This document shows, piece after piece, positions 1-8,762 of a stretch of 51,686 nt of DNA. A program made the translations under genes and the position numbers. This stretch comes from an uncultured Bacilli bacterium (GTDB lineage Bacteria > Bacillota_I > Bacilli_A > RF39 > UBA660), in contig CAKOKQ010000012.1 in assembly GCA_934095825.1 (NCBI GenBank), positions 1 through 51,686 on the forward strand, given 5' to 3'. Position 1 is the first letter of the stretch. Every line of letters begins with the position of its first letter. The notes beneath the pieces are model-generated. The model saw nothing but the letters and a program-made list of their open reading frames with translations. It searched no databases and was not told the origin of the DNA.

Positions 1-822
1 CTTTAAATATTCTTTTAATTTATCTGTTATATTAGCATTTTTCATTTTGTCGTTAGTGTTTTTTGGCGTATTTGATTTTTTTTCTGTTTTTGATCTTGTT
101 GGCGCTGTTTTTTTTCTTGACGATTCCTCAGTTTTTGTTTTCGTGTTTTCTTTTTTCTTTTTTACTATATCTTTTGGTGCACTCTCAGATTGTGTTTCTT
201 TATCAATTTTTGACTTTATATATTTTATTATTTCTTCTTTTTCACTAATTAATCGATTATACCAAGTTTCATTTGTATTTTTTGCTTCTTTAATGTAGCT
301 ATCTAAAGCATCTGGGATAGAATTATTATTGCCATCAACAGCGTTTATATCAAAGTCATCTCCTAGTGCCTTTAAAAGTGGAATCACTTTTCCAGAATAA
401 ACTTCACTTGCTAAAGCGGTATGAATAATAGTATCGCCATCATTATCTTTTAAGTTAACATTGAAATTATATTTTTTTGCCAGATTAATTAATTTAACTA
501 TAAATTCTGTCGAATAGGAATATTCTTCATTATCGGATGTATAACCATATAAAGCCAAATGAACGAAAGTATAACCAGTTTTTTTACCTTGATAATTAAC
601 ATCGTAACCATCCTCAAGCAAAGCATCAATAAACTTTAAAACCTTGTCTTCATTGTACTTATGATTTACTACTTCGTGAAGTAAATTACCATAATCATTA
701 TCATAACTATTTTTATTTTTGTAATAAACTTCAAAAAGATAGTAACTAATGTTTTGAAGATTTATTTCTTCAAGACTAAATCTTTTAAAAAAATTTTCAA
801 TTTTTTCTTGCAAATTTCCCAT
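1..822 (-). CDS. Ankyrin-repeat protein, C-terminus beyond the left edge
   Basis: The minus-strand frame is open from an ATG at 822-820 to the window edge (274 codons, no stop). An AGGAGGA ribosome binding site lies at 831-837. The translation contains ankyrin-like units such as GYTFVHLALYGY and DGDTIIHTALASEVYSGKVIPLLKAL, so residues of roughly 40-165 probably form an ankyrin stack for protein-protein binding. After about residue 205 the sequence becomes rich in Lys, Ser and Thr (repeats of KKTEKKS type), a likely disordered basic tail. No signal peptide or membrane segment is seen, so it is probably cytoplasmic. Target unknown. The family call is good; the role is not known. Confidence 0.8.
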   Translation of the reverse strand, partial: MGNLQEKIENFFKRFSLEEINLQNISYYLFEVYYKNKNSYDNDYGNLLHEVVNHKYNEDKVLKFIDALLEDGYDVNYQGKKTGYTFVHLALYGYTSDNEEYSYSTEFIVKLINLAKKYNFNVNLKDNDGDTIIHTALASEVYSGKVIPLLKALGDDFDINAVDGNNNSIPDALDSYIKEAKNTNETWYNRLISEKEEIIKYIKSKIDKETQSESAPKDIVKKKKENTKTKTEESSRKKTAPTRSKTEKKSNTPKNTNDKMKNANITDKLKEYLK

Positions 823-982
823 ATTTTAAATCCTCCTAATGGCTCTTTTCTTAATATAATAGCATAAGATAATTAGAATGAAAAATGTTTTTTTGATTAT
901 GAATAGATATATTTATAATATTTAAATTTTGAATAAGAAAAAAGACCATTTCAATAGAAAATAGCCTTTTAAAATTCCATAA

Positions 983-1059
983 TGGGGCGAAATATGGGGG
1001 TCGAACCCATGCATGCCGGAGCCACAATCCGGTGTGTTAACCACTTCACCAATTCCGCC
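983..1059 (-). tRNA. tRNA-His (anticodon GTG)
   Basis: A full cloverleaf reads on the minus strand. The anticodon stem CCGGA/TCCGG encloses the loop TTGTGGC, giving anticodon GTG. The 7-bp acceptor stem (GCGGAAT with ATTTCGC, one G-T wobble) is extended by an extra 5' G opposite C73, which is the identity mark of tRNA-His, and CCA is encoded. The T-arm has the usual GGTTCGACCC form. It stands alone between the ankyrin gene and a small membrane protein gene. Confidence 0.95.
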
Positions 1060-1130
1060 ATTACCTAAAATATTCTATCAAGTAATTGTAAAAATTGCAA
1101 GTATATATTATACTTAATTTATAGAAAGTA

Positions 1131-1346
1131 GTGATTTTGATGTATTTATTAGATTTCTGGGAACAGAATTTACCTAACCAATTAGGAGAATTTTTCAATA
1201 AAGTTAAGACATTTATCATTGATACTGGTATGACTATCTATGATAATATGGTCTCAATTATGGGAGAAACACCCGCCAAGATGACGATTATTGCCGGTGC
1301 AGTCATAATTGTTTTAGCCGTTTTATTAAAGATTATTAATCGTTAA
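1131..1346 (+). CDS. Small membrane protein of unknown function
   Basis: A 71-residue frame beginning at GTG 1131 (VILMYLL...); an ATG at 1140 gives 68 residues. An AGAAAG stretch near 1122-1127 could serve either start. The first two thirds look amphipathic and the last 20 residues (AGAVIIVLAVLLKIINR) form one clear transmembrane helix with a basic end, so it is probably a tail-anchored or single-pass protein. The stop TAA overlaps the stop of the convergent gene by four bases within TTAA. I do not recognise a family. Confidence 0.6.
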   Translation: MILMYLLDFWEQNLPNQLGEFFNKVKTFIIDTGMTIYDNMVSIMGETPAKMTIIAGAVIIVLAVLLKIINR

Positions 1347-1759
1347 GCCCTTCTCTTATGAGTAGCACTTTTGGACTCATTTGCTTGTGGATTAAGATCT
1401 TCTATTAGTCCAGCTCTTATACATTTAAGCATTTTTCGTTTGTAACCAGTGGTTAAATCACTGGTATTTAGCAGTGTAATTAATTCATCAATTAACTTTT
1501 TTTGCACATCTATTATAAAACTTAATCTTAAAAGATCTATATCTAATGGTTTATTTTCAATAAATTGCCTTTGTAATTTTTTATAGAAATCTAATTCCTC
1601 ATTAGAATTTTTTCTGATGTTACCAATTTTGTCCATGATATCCTTTTTAGCTACCATAGATACGAACGAATTTTTGTAAGTAATAGCAAATAATGTTCCA
1701 CACATATTTATTTTCATTTGAGTTAAAAAAGCCCTTTGATTTATTTCGTCTATATTCAT
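1343..1759 (-). CDS. Hypothetical 138-residue helical protein
   Basis: Start ATG at 1759-1757 with GAGGGAAA about 7 bases upstream on the minus strand. The protein is soluble and mostly helical by composition, with a charged middle (NEELDFYKKLQRQFIENKP) and a basic C-terminus (ATHKRRA). No motif is recognised. It runs convergently into the small membrane protein gene, sharing the last four bases, so neither gene has room for its own terminator there. Confidence 0.6.
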   Translation of the reverse strand: MNIDEINQRAFLTQMKINMCGTLFAITYKNSFVSMVAKKDIMDKIGNIRKNSNEELDFYKKLQRQFIENKPLDIDLLRLSFIIDVQKKLIDELITLLNTSDLTTGYKRKMLKCIRAGLIEDLNPQANESKSATHKRRA

Positions 1760-1927
1760 AAAATTTCCCTCTTTATGACTACTGATTATACTAAATAAAT
1801 TATAACTAGTCCAGAAAAAGTTAATATTTTGGAAAAACTAATATCTTAACAGTTTTTAGTATAGACTATAAATAGTTCTAAAAGAAAAAAAGACTCATAA
1901 GATTAGGTAGTAAGAGAGTGTGATAAG

Positions 1928-3403
1928 ATGAAAGATAATGTAATAATTCCCTTAGCAACCCGTGGTAATGGGGATATTTATTTAGGAGTTGTTGGGGCAG
2001 TTCGGACGGGTAAATCAACTTTTATTAAGAAAGTTATTGAAAATTTAATTGTCCCTAATATTGAAGATGAAACTTTAAAGAAAAGATGTTTAGATGAGAT
2101 ACCCCAAAGTGCTGGTGGTAAAAATATCATGACAACAGAACCAAAGTTTGTTCCTAGTAATGGGGCCAATATCAAGATTGAAGACTTTAGTTGCAATGTT
2201 AAGTTAATTGACTGTGTTGGTTATGTTATTCCCAATGCTACTGGTTATGAAGATGAAAATGGTAACCCTAGAATGGTTTTAACGCCATGGTTTAATGAAG
2301 CCATTAGTTTTCAAGAAGCTGCGGCGATTGGTACGGAAAAAGTCATTAAAGACCATTCAACTATTGGGATTGTCCTAACAACCGATGGTTCAATTGGTGA
2401 ATTAAAAAGAAGTGATTATATCGAAGCTGAAGCTCGAGTTATTAATGAATTAAAGGGCCTTGGTAAACCATTTATTGTTATTCTAAACAGTAAAAATCCT
2501 AGTAGCAATGAGTGTTTAAATATTGCTAAAGAAATTAAAGAAAATTATGATGTTCCTGTTATGCCATTATCTGTTCTTGATATGCGTGAGGCTGATATAT
2601 ATGAGGTCCTAAAGACGGCGTTATATGAATATCCTGTTTTAGATATTGAATTTTCTATTCCGGAATGGGTTTCTATTTTAGATAATAAAAATGAGATTAA
2701 GAAACATTATTTAGAACTTATTCGTAATAGTACTTTAGAAATTAGAAAGTTAAAAGATGTAGATAATTTAATTACTTATTTTGAAAACTCTAAGTATATT
2801 AATAAAGCTTATATTAGTAAGTTAGATAGTGGTACCGGAACAGTTATGGTAAATCTTGATTCTTCTGATGAACTTTATAATGAAACTTTAAAAGAATTTA
2901 TTGGTAGTGAAGTTAATACTAAAGCTTCAATGTTAAAAGTATTTGCTACTTATAAAGACAACAAAGAAGAGTTAGAAGGCATTAGAAGTGCTCTAAAACA
3001 AGCCAGATCAACAGGTTATGGTATTGTCTATCCAAGCTTAAAAGATATGAAATTAGATACTCCGGAAGTTATTAAACAAGGTAGTAGATATGGCGTTAAA
3101 TTGCGCGCTGTTGCTTCTTCTCTTCATTTAATTCGGGTTGATGTTGCCTCGACTTTTGAACCAATTATTGGTAGTGAATTACAGAGTAAAGAACTAATTA
3201 ATTATATTATGAAAGATTATGAGACTGATCCCCAAAGTATTTGGAAGAGTGAAATCTTTGGCCGCAGTCTTGATACCATTGTTCAAGAAGGTATTCAAGC
3301 AAAATTATCTATTATGCCCGAAAATACTCGTTATAAATTAAGTCAAACGGTAACTAAAATTGTTAATAAGGGTGCGAATAATTTAATTGCTATTGTTTTG
3401 TAA
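1928..3403 (+). CDS. spoIVA: Stage IV sporulation protein A, spore coat basement ATPase
   Basis: 491 residues, close to the 492 of Bacillus subtilis SpoIVA, and recognisable along its whole length. The N-terminal NTPase domain carries the Walker A GAVRTGKST (Lys29-Ser30-Thr31) and family stretches such as IMTTEPKFVP, DCVGY and GYEDENG. The C-terminus has GRSLDTIVQEGIQAKLS and ends LIAIVL, as in the family. In Bacillus, SpoIVA hydrolyses ATP to polymerise on the outer forespore membrane and is the base of the coat; that role is taken from the family. RBS about 6 bases before ATG (GAGTGTGATAAG). A weak SigE-like element (ATATC near 1841, TATAGACT near 1860) lies upstream but is not convincing. 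Transcribed alone. Confidence 0.97.
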   Translation: MKDNVIIPLATRGNGDIYLGVVGAVRTGKSTFIKKVIENLIVPNIEDETLKKRCLDEIPQSAGGKNIMTTEPKFVPSNGANIKIEDFSCNVKLIDCVGYVIPNATGYEDENGNPRMVLTPWFNEAISFQEAAAIGTEKVIKDHSTIGIVLTTDGSIGELKRSDYIEAEARVINELKGLGKPFIVILNSKNPSSNECLNIAKEIKENYDVPVMPLSVLDMREADIYEVLKTALYEYPVLDIEFSIPEWVSILDNKNEIKKHYLELIRNSTLEIRKLKDVDNLITYFENSKYINKAYISKLDSGTGTVMVNLDSSDELYNETLKEFIGSEVNTKASMLKVFATYKDNKEELEGIRSALKQARSTGYGIVYPSLKDMKLDTPEVIKQGSRYGVKLRAVASSLHLIRVDVASTFEPIIGSELQSKELINYIMKDYETDPQSIWKSEIFGRSLDTIVQEGIQAKLSIMPENTRYKLSQTVTKIVNKGANNLIAIVL

Positions 3404-3654
3404 GAAAAATTTAATGCTAAAAAAGTGTCTAATAAGTGTCAACTAAAAACAATAATTTAACTAAAAAAATAATAGTTTTAAGAATAAAATATTGCTCTAA
3501 ATGTCTAAAATGATTAAAAATAAGCTTTTTTTGCATAAATTTACCATAAATTAACTGATTTTCCTTGATTTCCCTTGATATATTGTGCTAAAGTCTAATT
3601 GTAAGGATTGTAGTCCTTATAACATAATTTACATTATAATAGGAGGACAAAATT

Positions 3655-3927
3655 ATGGGAAAAACTGAATTAGTTGAATTTATCGCTGCTAAAGCTGGTT
3701 TATCAAAAGCTGATGCTCTTCGTGCTGTAGATGCTTTTGTTGACGGCGTAGTAGAAGGACTTAAAAAAGAAGGAAGAGTTGCCTTAGTTGGCTTTGGTAC
3801 ATTTAATGCTAAAAAGCGTGAAGCTAGAGATGGTATTAATCCATTAACTAAAGAACCTTTACATATTCCTGCTAAGACTGTTGCTTCATTCAAAGCTGGT
3901 TCTAAACTAAAAGACGCTTTAAACTAA
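3655..3927 (+). CDS. hup: HU-family histone-like DNA-binding protein
   Basis: 90 residues, the normal HU length. It starts MGKTELVEFIAAKAGLSKADA, has the conserved GFGTF, and carries the beta-arm segment with INPLTKEP before IPA.TV.FKAG..LK. It binds and bends DNA as a dimer and compacts the nucleoid. An excellent AGGAGGAC RBS sits at 3641-3648. Upstream, 3603-3618 is a small dyad (AAGGA-6 nt-TCCTT), possibly an operator or a 5' hairpin. A rho-independent terminator follows. GC and codon choice are a little richer than in neighbours, as expected for a highly expressed gene. The 250 bases between spoIVA and this gene hold no other gene. Confidence 0.97.
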   Translation: MGKTELVEFIAAKAGLSKADALRAVDAFVDGVVEGLKKEGRVALVGFGTFNAKKREARDGINPLTKEPLHIPAKTVASFKAGSKLKDALN

Positions 3928-3938
3928 TAATTGTCTTT

Positions 3939-3978
3939 AAAAAAGATTTGATTACATGGTTAATCGGTCTTTTTTTTA
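3939..3978 (+). terminator. Rho-independent terminator after HU gene
   Basis: An imperfect stem AAAAAAGA-ttt-GATTA pairs with TAATC-gg-TCTTTTTT across a short loop and runs into an eight-T tract. Confidence 0.8.
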
Positions 3979-4067
3979 TTGTCTTTAAAAAAAACAAAAA
4001 ATTCCTAAAAATGGCATTATAAAATTATTAAAAGCTGATCATAATAAAATAGAGGAGATGATAATAA

Positions 4068-4283
4068 ATGAAATGGCCAAAAATGGTTTCTACCAAAGAT
4101 TTAGCCTATATCGAAGATATGTTCAATTGGAACGATACTTTGAGATTAAAATTAAATTACTTTATGGAAGAATGTTTTGATGATGACTTGTGTCCTTTTT
4201 TACAAGAAGCGATAGAAGTTACAACTAATAACATCAAAAGATTAAAAAAGTTACTAGAAAGTGGGGATAAAAATGGAAAGTAA
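4068..4283 (+). CDS. Small acidic helical protein, possible CotF-like spore coat component
   Basis: 71 residues from ATG 4068, with GAGGAG at 4052-4057. The sequence MVSTKDLAYIEDMFNWN followed by heptad-like helices resembles the small paired-helix proteins related to the CotF spore coat family, which often occur in tandem pairs. The next gene, with a better CotF-like sequence, overlaps it by 11 bases, so the two are translated together. Expected to be a spore surface or coat component, but this rests on weak resemblance and on the nearby spoIVA. No membrane segment. Confidence 0.6.
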   Translation: MKWPKMVSTKDLAYIEDMFNWNDTLRLKLNYFMEECFDDDLCPFLQEAIEVTTNNIKRLKKLLESGDKNGK

Positions 4284-4530
4284 AGCCATGTTAGATGATG
4301 TTTTACAAACAGTTAAAGGAATGGTTACTAACTACGCTTATGCTCTAAATGAAGCTAGTAGCGAAACCATTTATAAAGAATACTTAAATCAGTTTCAAGC
4401 CTTAAGCATGCTAGCAAAAGAACTATATAATGTAGCCTACGACATTGGTTGGGTAACCTTAAGTGAAGCTAGTAGTAAAGATATTAAAACCGAACTAACT
4501 AGAGAACAAACAATAATTGATAATATGTAA
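4273..4530 (+). CDS. CotF-like small spore coat protein (tentative)
   Basis: 85 residues from ATG 4273 with GGGG at 4263-4266; a GTG at 4261 would add four residues but coincides with the RBS. The protein is two helices: DDVLQTVKGMVTNYAYALNEAS..., then ...LAKELYNVAYDIGWVTL. The pattern (LK-type helix, a conserved Asn/Tyr helix, then a GW-containing turn) resembles CotF/ferritin-like coat proteins of spore formers. It overlaps the preceding gene, forming a two-gene unit closed by the terminator at 4632-4661. Function inferred only. Confidence 0.55.
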   Translation: MESKAMLDDVLQTVKGMVTNYAYALNEASSETIYKEYLNQFQALSMLAKELYNVAYDIGWVTLSEASSKDIKTELTREQTIIDNM

Positions 4531-4631
4531 GTATTTTAAGTTAATCAGAAATATTAAATTAACCTAAGATATCTAATTAAATTTATAAAACAAACACTTA
4601 TAATCAAAATCCTTAAAAACTTATACTTAAA

Positions 4632-4661
4632 CTCTTAAAATTTATTTTTAGGAGCTTTTTT
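4632..4661 (+). terminator. Terminator of the CotF-like pair
   Basis: A 9-bp stem CTCTTAAAA / TTTTAGGAG (one G-T pair) with loop TTTAT is followed by C and six Ts. The rest of the 366-base gap 4531-4896 is very AT-rich and shows only degenerate TATA repeats, probably including the promoter of the next operon; I see no further gene. Confidence 0.75.
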
Positions 4662-4896
4662 AAGGGTTAAAGATAAAAATATGTTGCATTTATAAAAAAT
4701 ATAGGATAGTCTATATATCTATAAGATATAATAAGTCATAGGAAATTTTTCCTTATTTATATATAGAATAAAAGGTAATAAATAATTAAATAGCAATAGT
4801 TTATCTTAATTGGTAATTTTTCTTTATTTTAATTAGGTTTTACTATATAATTAAGGTAGCAATATAATAAAAATAATAGTAAAAAAGGTGGTTATT

Positions 4897-5679
4897 ATGA
4901 AGAAAAATAAAGGTTTTACATTAGTAGAGTTATTAGCGGTCATTGTCATTTTAGGAATTCTAGCTGTAGTTGCCATTCCCAATGTCAATAGTTTAATGAA
5001 TAAAAGTAAAAATAATATGTTTTGTAAGAAGGTTGAGAGCATTGAGTCTGCCGCTAAATATTATGCTCAGGATAATCTAAGTAATTTAGCAACCGAAGAT
5101 AAAATGGTTATAGCTAATAAGATTCCTATTCGTTTATTAGTCGAAAAAGGCTATTTAAAAAAAGATGATGATAATTGTACAATAGGTATAAATTGCGTAA
5201 CCGATCCCCGTGATAAGTCTTCTTTAGATAATAATTATATAGATATTTATTCCGAAAATAATCGTTTATATGGAAGATATTTATATAATAGTGATGATGC
5301 TAATAATAAAGTATGCGGTGAAAAAATAAATTATAATGTTAATCAATATGGAACTTATAGTAGTACAGCAAATCCTTTAGCTGATGAATATACTTATTTT
5401 GATGTAAATTCCGCAATTAATTCTAGTAATATGTATAGTAATTTACCAATTTATTTTGATGTTTATATTGACGATAAATTAGTAGCTAGTGATGTTACCG
5501 ATTTTTGCCAAGATAGGTCTTATAAAAAAGGTCAAACCTATAAAATAACTAATATAAGACCTCGCAATGGTTATTCTTGTTCGGAATATGGTTTTGGTAA
5601 TATCGCTGGAACATCAGCACTTAGTGGTATTATAACCGATACTACAACTTCAATTGATGTTATTTGTCTAAAAAGATAG
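4897..5679 (+). CDS. Type IV prepilin-like protein 1
   Basis: Start at ATG 4897, because AAAGGTGG (4884-4891) overlaps the alternative upstream GTG. The N-terminus KKNKG-FTLVELLAVIVILGILAVVAIP is a textbook class III prepilin peptide: a short basic leader, Gly before the cleavage point, Phe+1, Glu+5 and a hydrophobic helix. The secreted part of about 225 residues contains paired cysteines and a block NCVTDPRDKSSLD ... RLYGRYLYN ... VCGEKINYN that is repeated in the next gene. It is expected to be cut by a prepilin peptidase and to join a pilus or ComG-like pseudopilus. No pilus ATPase, platform protein or peptidase lies in the window. Confidence 0.85.
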   Translation: MKKNKGFTLVELLAVIVILGILAVVAIPNVNSLMNKSKNNMFCKKVESIESAAKYYAQDNLSNLATEDKMVIANKIPIRLLVEKGYLKKDDDNCTIGINCVTDPRDKSSLDNNYIDIYSENNRLYGRYLYNSDDANNKVCGEKINYNVNQYGTYSSTANPLADEYTYFDVNSAINSSNMYSNLPIYFDVYIDDKLVASDVTDFCQDRSYKKGQTYKITNIRPRNGYSCSEYGFGNIAGTSALSGIITDTTTSIDVICLKR

Positions 5680-5686
5680 GTGTTGC

Positions 5687-6607
5687 ATGAAAGATTTAAA
5701 TAGAAAGGGTTTTACTTTAGTTGAGTTACTAGCTGTTATAGTTTTAATGACCGTCTTAATAACCGTAGCAGTTCCAGGGGTTATGCGCGTAGGTAATAGT
5801 TTAAAAGTTCAGTCATTTTGTAGTAAGATTAATATTATTGAAAGTGCGGCTTTAGAATATGCTGATGATTATTATGTTGGTAAAGAAACCACTAATGAAA
5901 CCGTTTTAGATAATGTTTCCGTAATGGACTTAGTTAACATGGGGTATTTAAAAGCCGATAATGATATTAAAACTTTGGCAGATTTAACATCTGATGAGTT
6001 AAAAGATAAACAAAACGGTAAACAATTTTGTATTCTTTATGATAAAACTTCAAACTGTGTAGTTGATCCCAGAGATGATTCTTCAATGGATTATAAACTA
6101 GTTAAAATTTGGACAATTAATAAAAGAATATATGCTAGTTTTCTTTATAATACCACTGATACTAGAAGTCAAGTTTGTGGTGATACGATAAATTATAAGA
6201 CTGAAAATACGACGACTAATTTTACTAATCCTGTTAATGTAACTAATTTAGGAAGTTTTACAGTAGCCCTTAAACCTACTAAAGTCATGGAAAATACAAA
6301 GTTTGGGTGGACTAATTATAAGACCTATAGAATTACAAGACCAAGTAATATTCCTGCAAATTATTATATAAGTAATGTAAGTATTAAGTATGAAATAGGA
6401 AGCAATACTCAAATGGAGATTAATATTGGCGAATATCAAAAAAGAAATAATTTAATTAGTAGTGGGACTTTGTCTTTAGGGTTAAATGGTAAATATTTAA
6501 GTAATCTTGATGTTAGTTATAGAGTTGCCCTAAGAGGTAGCATTAGGGATTCTAATGCTTATGGAAGAGTAACAGCAATTAATGTTACATGGACAAGCCT
6601 ATCTTAA
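5687..6607 (+). CDS. Type IV prepilin-like protein 2
   Basis: ATG 5687 lies 7 bases after the stop of the first prepilin gene. Leader and helix are RKG-FTLVELLAVIVLMTVLITVAVPG. 306 residues, so longer than its neighbour. The central block NCVVDPRDDSSMD ... RIYASFLYN ... QVCGDTINYK matches the neighbour's, showing tandem duplication. The last 110 residues have beta-rich composition (SNVSIKYEIGSNTQMEINIGEY...) and differ from the neighbour, so the two probably expose different tips. Large for a major pilin; likely a minor or adhesive pilin. No terminator is evident before der. Confidence 0.83.
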   Translation: MKDLNRKGFTLVELLAVIVLMTVLITVAVPGVMRVGNSLKVQSFCSKINIIESAALEYADDYYVGKETTNETVLDNVSVMDLVNMGYLKADNDIKTLADLTSDELKDKQNGKQFCILYDKTSNCVVDPRDDSSMDYKLVKIWTINKRIYASFLYNTTDTRSQVCGDTINYKTENTTTNFTNPVNVTNLGSFTVALKPTKVMENTKFGWTNYKTYRITRPSNIPANYYISNVSIKYEIGSNTQMEINIGEYQKRNNLISSGTLSLGLNGKYLSNLDVSYRVALRGSIRDSNAYGRVTAINVTWTSLS

Positions 6608-6748
6608 AAAGATTACTAAATAATTATAAAATTTAAAGTTTTTATTATATATTTAAAAAGAAAAAATAATAGTAGAAATATAGACAAATAATTGCAATAA
6701 CTTAACTAATATGGTATGATAAGTTGACTTTTGATGGGGAGTGATATT

Positions 6749-8056
6749 ATGCAAACAGTATGTTTAATCGGAAGACCAAATGTTGGTAAATCAACACTTT
6801 TTAATCGTTTAATTGGGGAGTCTAAATCAATAATTATGGATACCCCAGGAATTACTAGAGATAGAATTTATGGAAATGTTTCATATAAGGATCGTAAGTT
6901 TTTACTTATTGATACCGGTGGTATTGACTTAGGACTAGGGGATTTTAATAAAGATATTAAAATGCAGGCCGAACTAGCTATCGATGAATCTAATGTTATT
7001 GTGTTTGTAGTTGATGGTAGATATGAATTAAATCAAAATGACTATGAAATTAGAAATATGTTAATTAAATCTGGTAAGAGAGTAATTGTTGCCGTTAATA
7101 AACTAGATAATAAAAAGTTAGAAGAAGAATTAATTTATAACTTTTATGAATTAGGATTTCCGGTAGTTTTACCTATTAGTGGGACTCATAATTTAGGAAT
7201 TGATGAGTTACTAAAAGAAATTACTAAAGGAATGGAAGAAGATATAACACCGGTAAACGATAATTTGAAATTCTGTATTATTGGTAGACCAAATGTTGGT
7301 AAAAGTAGTCTTATTAATGCTTTACTAGGAACCGAAAGAGCAATTGTATCCGATGTTTCAGGAACCACTAGAGATGCGGTTGATACGGATTTTCGTTATA
7401 ATGGTGAAAAATATACCGTAATTGATACCGCCGGAATGCGTAAAAAAGGTAAAGTTTATGAGAACATTGAAAAGTATTCTGTTATTCGGAGTTTAAAGGC
7501 TATTGAGCGTAGTGATGTTTGTTGTGTCGTTATTAATGCCGAAGAAGGGATAATTGAACATGATAAACATATAGTAAGTTATGCTATTAATACGGGAAAA
7601 GCCGTAGTATTAGTAGTTAATAAATGGGATACAATAACTAATTTTGATACCGCTTTAAAAGATTGGAAACAAAAGATAAAGAATGAATTTCAATTTATTC
7701 CTTATGTAGAAACTGTTTATTTAAGTGCTAAAACCAAAAAAAGAGTATCGATGTTAATGCCTGCCATTATTAGGGCTTATGAAAATAGTATTAAAGAAGT
7801 ACCTACTAATGTCTTAAATGATGTTATTACTGAGGCTTATAATTTACATGAAGCCCCATCTTATAAAGGTAAAAGATTAAAAATTTATTTTACCCATCAA
7901 ACCGGCAGTCAGCCACCTAAAATTACTTTTGAAGTAAATAATAAAGGGTTAGTACATTTTAGTTATGAAAGATATTTAGAAAATAAAATAAGAGAAGCCT
8001 TTGATTTTACGGGAACACCCATAATTTTACAATTTAAAAATCGTAGTGAAAAATAG
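6749..8056 (+). CDS. der: Ribosome-assembly GTPase Der (EngA)
   Basis: Start ATG 6749, with GGGGAGTG at 6736-6742; upstream TTG/ATG codons precede the RBS. 435 residues, as in Bacillus (436). Two tandem G domains: GRPNVGKST, DTPGITRDR, DTGG, NKLD in the first, and GRPNVGKSS, GTTRD, DTAGMRKKGK, NKWD in the second. The C-terminal KH-like domain includes the family stretch SYERYLENKIREAF.F.GTPI. It acts in 50S subunit maturation; an essential housekeeping gene. It is followed closely by the LiaF-like gene (28 bases). Confidence 0.97.
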   Translation: MQTVCLIGRPNVGKSTLFNRLIGESKSIIMDTPGITRDRIYGNVSYKDRKFLLIDTGGIDLGLGDFNKDIKMQAELAIDESNVIVFVVDGRYELNQNDYEIRNMLIKSGKRVIVAVNKLDNKKLEEELIYNFYELGFPVVLPISGTHNLGIDELLKEITKGMEEDITPVNDNLKFCIIGRPNVGKSSLINALLGTERAIVSDVSGTTRDAVDTDFRYNGEKYTVIDTAGMRKKGKVYENIEKYSVIRSLKAIERSDVCCVVINAEEGIIEHDKHIVSYAINTGKAVVLVVNKWDTITNFDTALKDWKQKIKNEFQFIPYVETVYLSAKTKKRVSMLMPAIIRAYENSIKEVPTNVLNDVITEAYNLHEAPSYKGKRLKIYFTHQTGSQPPKITFEVNNKGLVHFSYERYLENKIREAFDFTGTPIILQFKNRSEK

Positions 8057-8084
8057 GCAGTATTGTAAAGGAAAGAGAGTTTAT

Positions 8085-8762
8085 ATGGAAAAATTTAAAA
8101 ATGTTATCTGGGGTTTAATATTCATTGTTTTAGGGCTTATCGTTGGCCTTAATACTTTAGGAATAGCATCAATTAATGTTTTCTTTGATGGTTGGTGGAC
8201 TTTATTCTTAATTATTCCTAGTTTTATGGGATTATTTAAAGATAAAGATAAAACTGGCGATATAATTTTATTAGTAGTAGGAGTTCTGTTACTTCTTGGT
8301 AGTCAAGATATTATTAATTTTGAAACTATTATGAAATTAGTTTTCCCTGCTATTTTAGTTATTATTGGTTTATCTTGCCTTATCAAAGGTATCGTCGGTA
8401 GCGACTTTCAAGAAAAAGTTAAAGAAATAAAAAGTACCGATAAAGATACTTTAAAATGCGATGCGGTTTTTACGGGGCAAAAAGTTGTAGTCGAAAATCC
8501 GATTCTAGGAGCTGATGTTAATGCTATCTTTGGCGGCTTAGAACTCGATTTAAGAAAAAGTAATCTTAAGAAAGATATTGTTATAACCGCTACTAGTATT
8601 TTTGGGGGTATTGATATAATATTACCGGATGATGTTAATTTAAAATTAAATACTACTTGTATTTTGGGTGGTATAGATGATAAAAGTAAGAAAAATAAAG
8701 ATGCTAAAGTAACCATTTATTTAAATGCTACTTGTGTATTTGGAGGCATTGATATTAAATGA
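8085..8762 (+). CDS. LiaF-like membrane protein with C-terminal toastrack-type domain
   Basis: ATG 8085 has AAAGGAAAGAGAG just upstream. 225 residues. The first 110 residues hold about four membrane helices (WGLIFIVLGLIVGLNTLGI, WWTLFLIIPSFMGLF, IILLVVGVLLLLGS, LVFPAILVIIGLSCLIKG). The C-terminal part repeats FGGLELDLR, FGGIDIILP, LGGIDDK and FGGIDIK, the beta-strand pattern of the LiaF / cell-wall-active-antibiotic-response domain. In Bacillus LiaF restrains the LiaRS envelope-stress system; no two-component genes lie here. Its TGA overlaps the next ATG, so the two are coupled. Confidence 0.82.
   Translation: MEKFKNVIWGLIFIVLGLIVGLNTLGIASINVFFDGWWTLFLIIPSFMGLFKDKDKTGDIILLVVGVLLLLGSQDIINFETIMKLVFPAILVIIGLSCLIKGIVGSDFQEKVKEIKSTDKDTLKCDAVFTGQKVVVENPILGADVNAIFGGLELDLRKSNLKKDIVITATSIFGGIDIILPDDVNLKLNTTCILGGIDDKSKKNKDAKVTIYLNATCVFGGIDIK

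Noticed and set aside
47..298. Plus-strand open frames of 61-83 residues rich in Phe and Leu
   Set aside because: They are antisense shadows of the Lys/Ser-rich tail of the ankyrin-repeat gene, which has a proper RBS and start on the minus strand.
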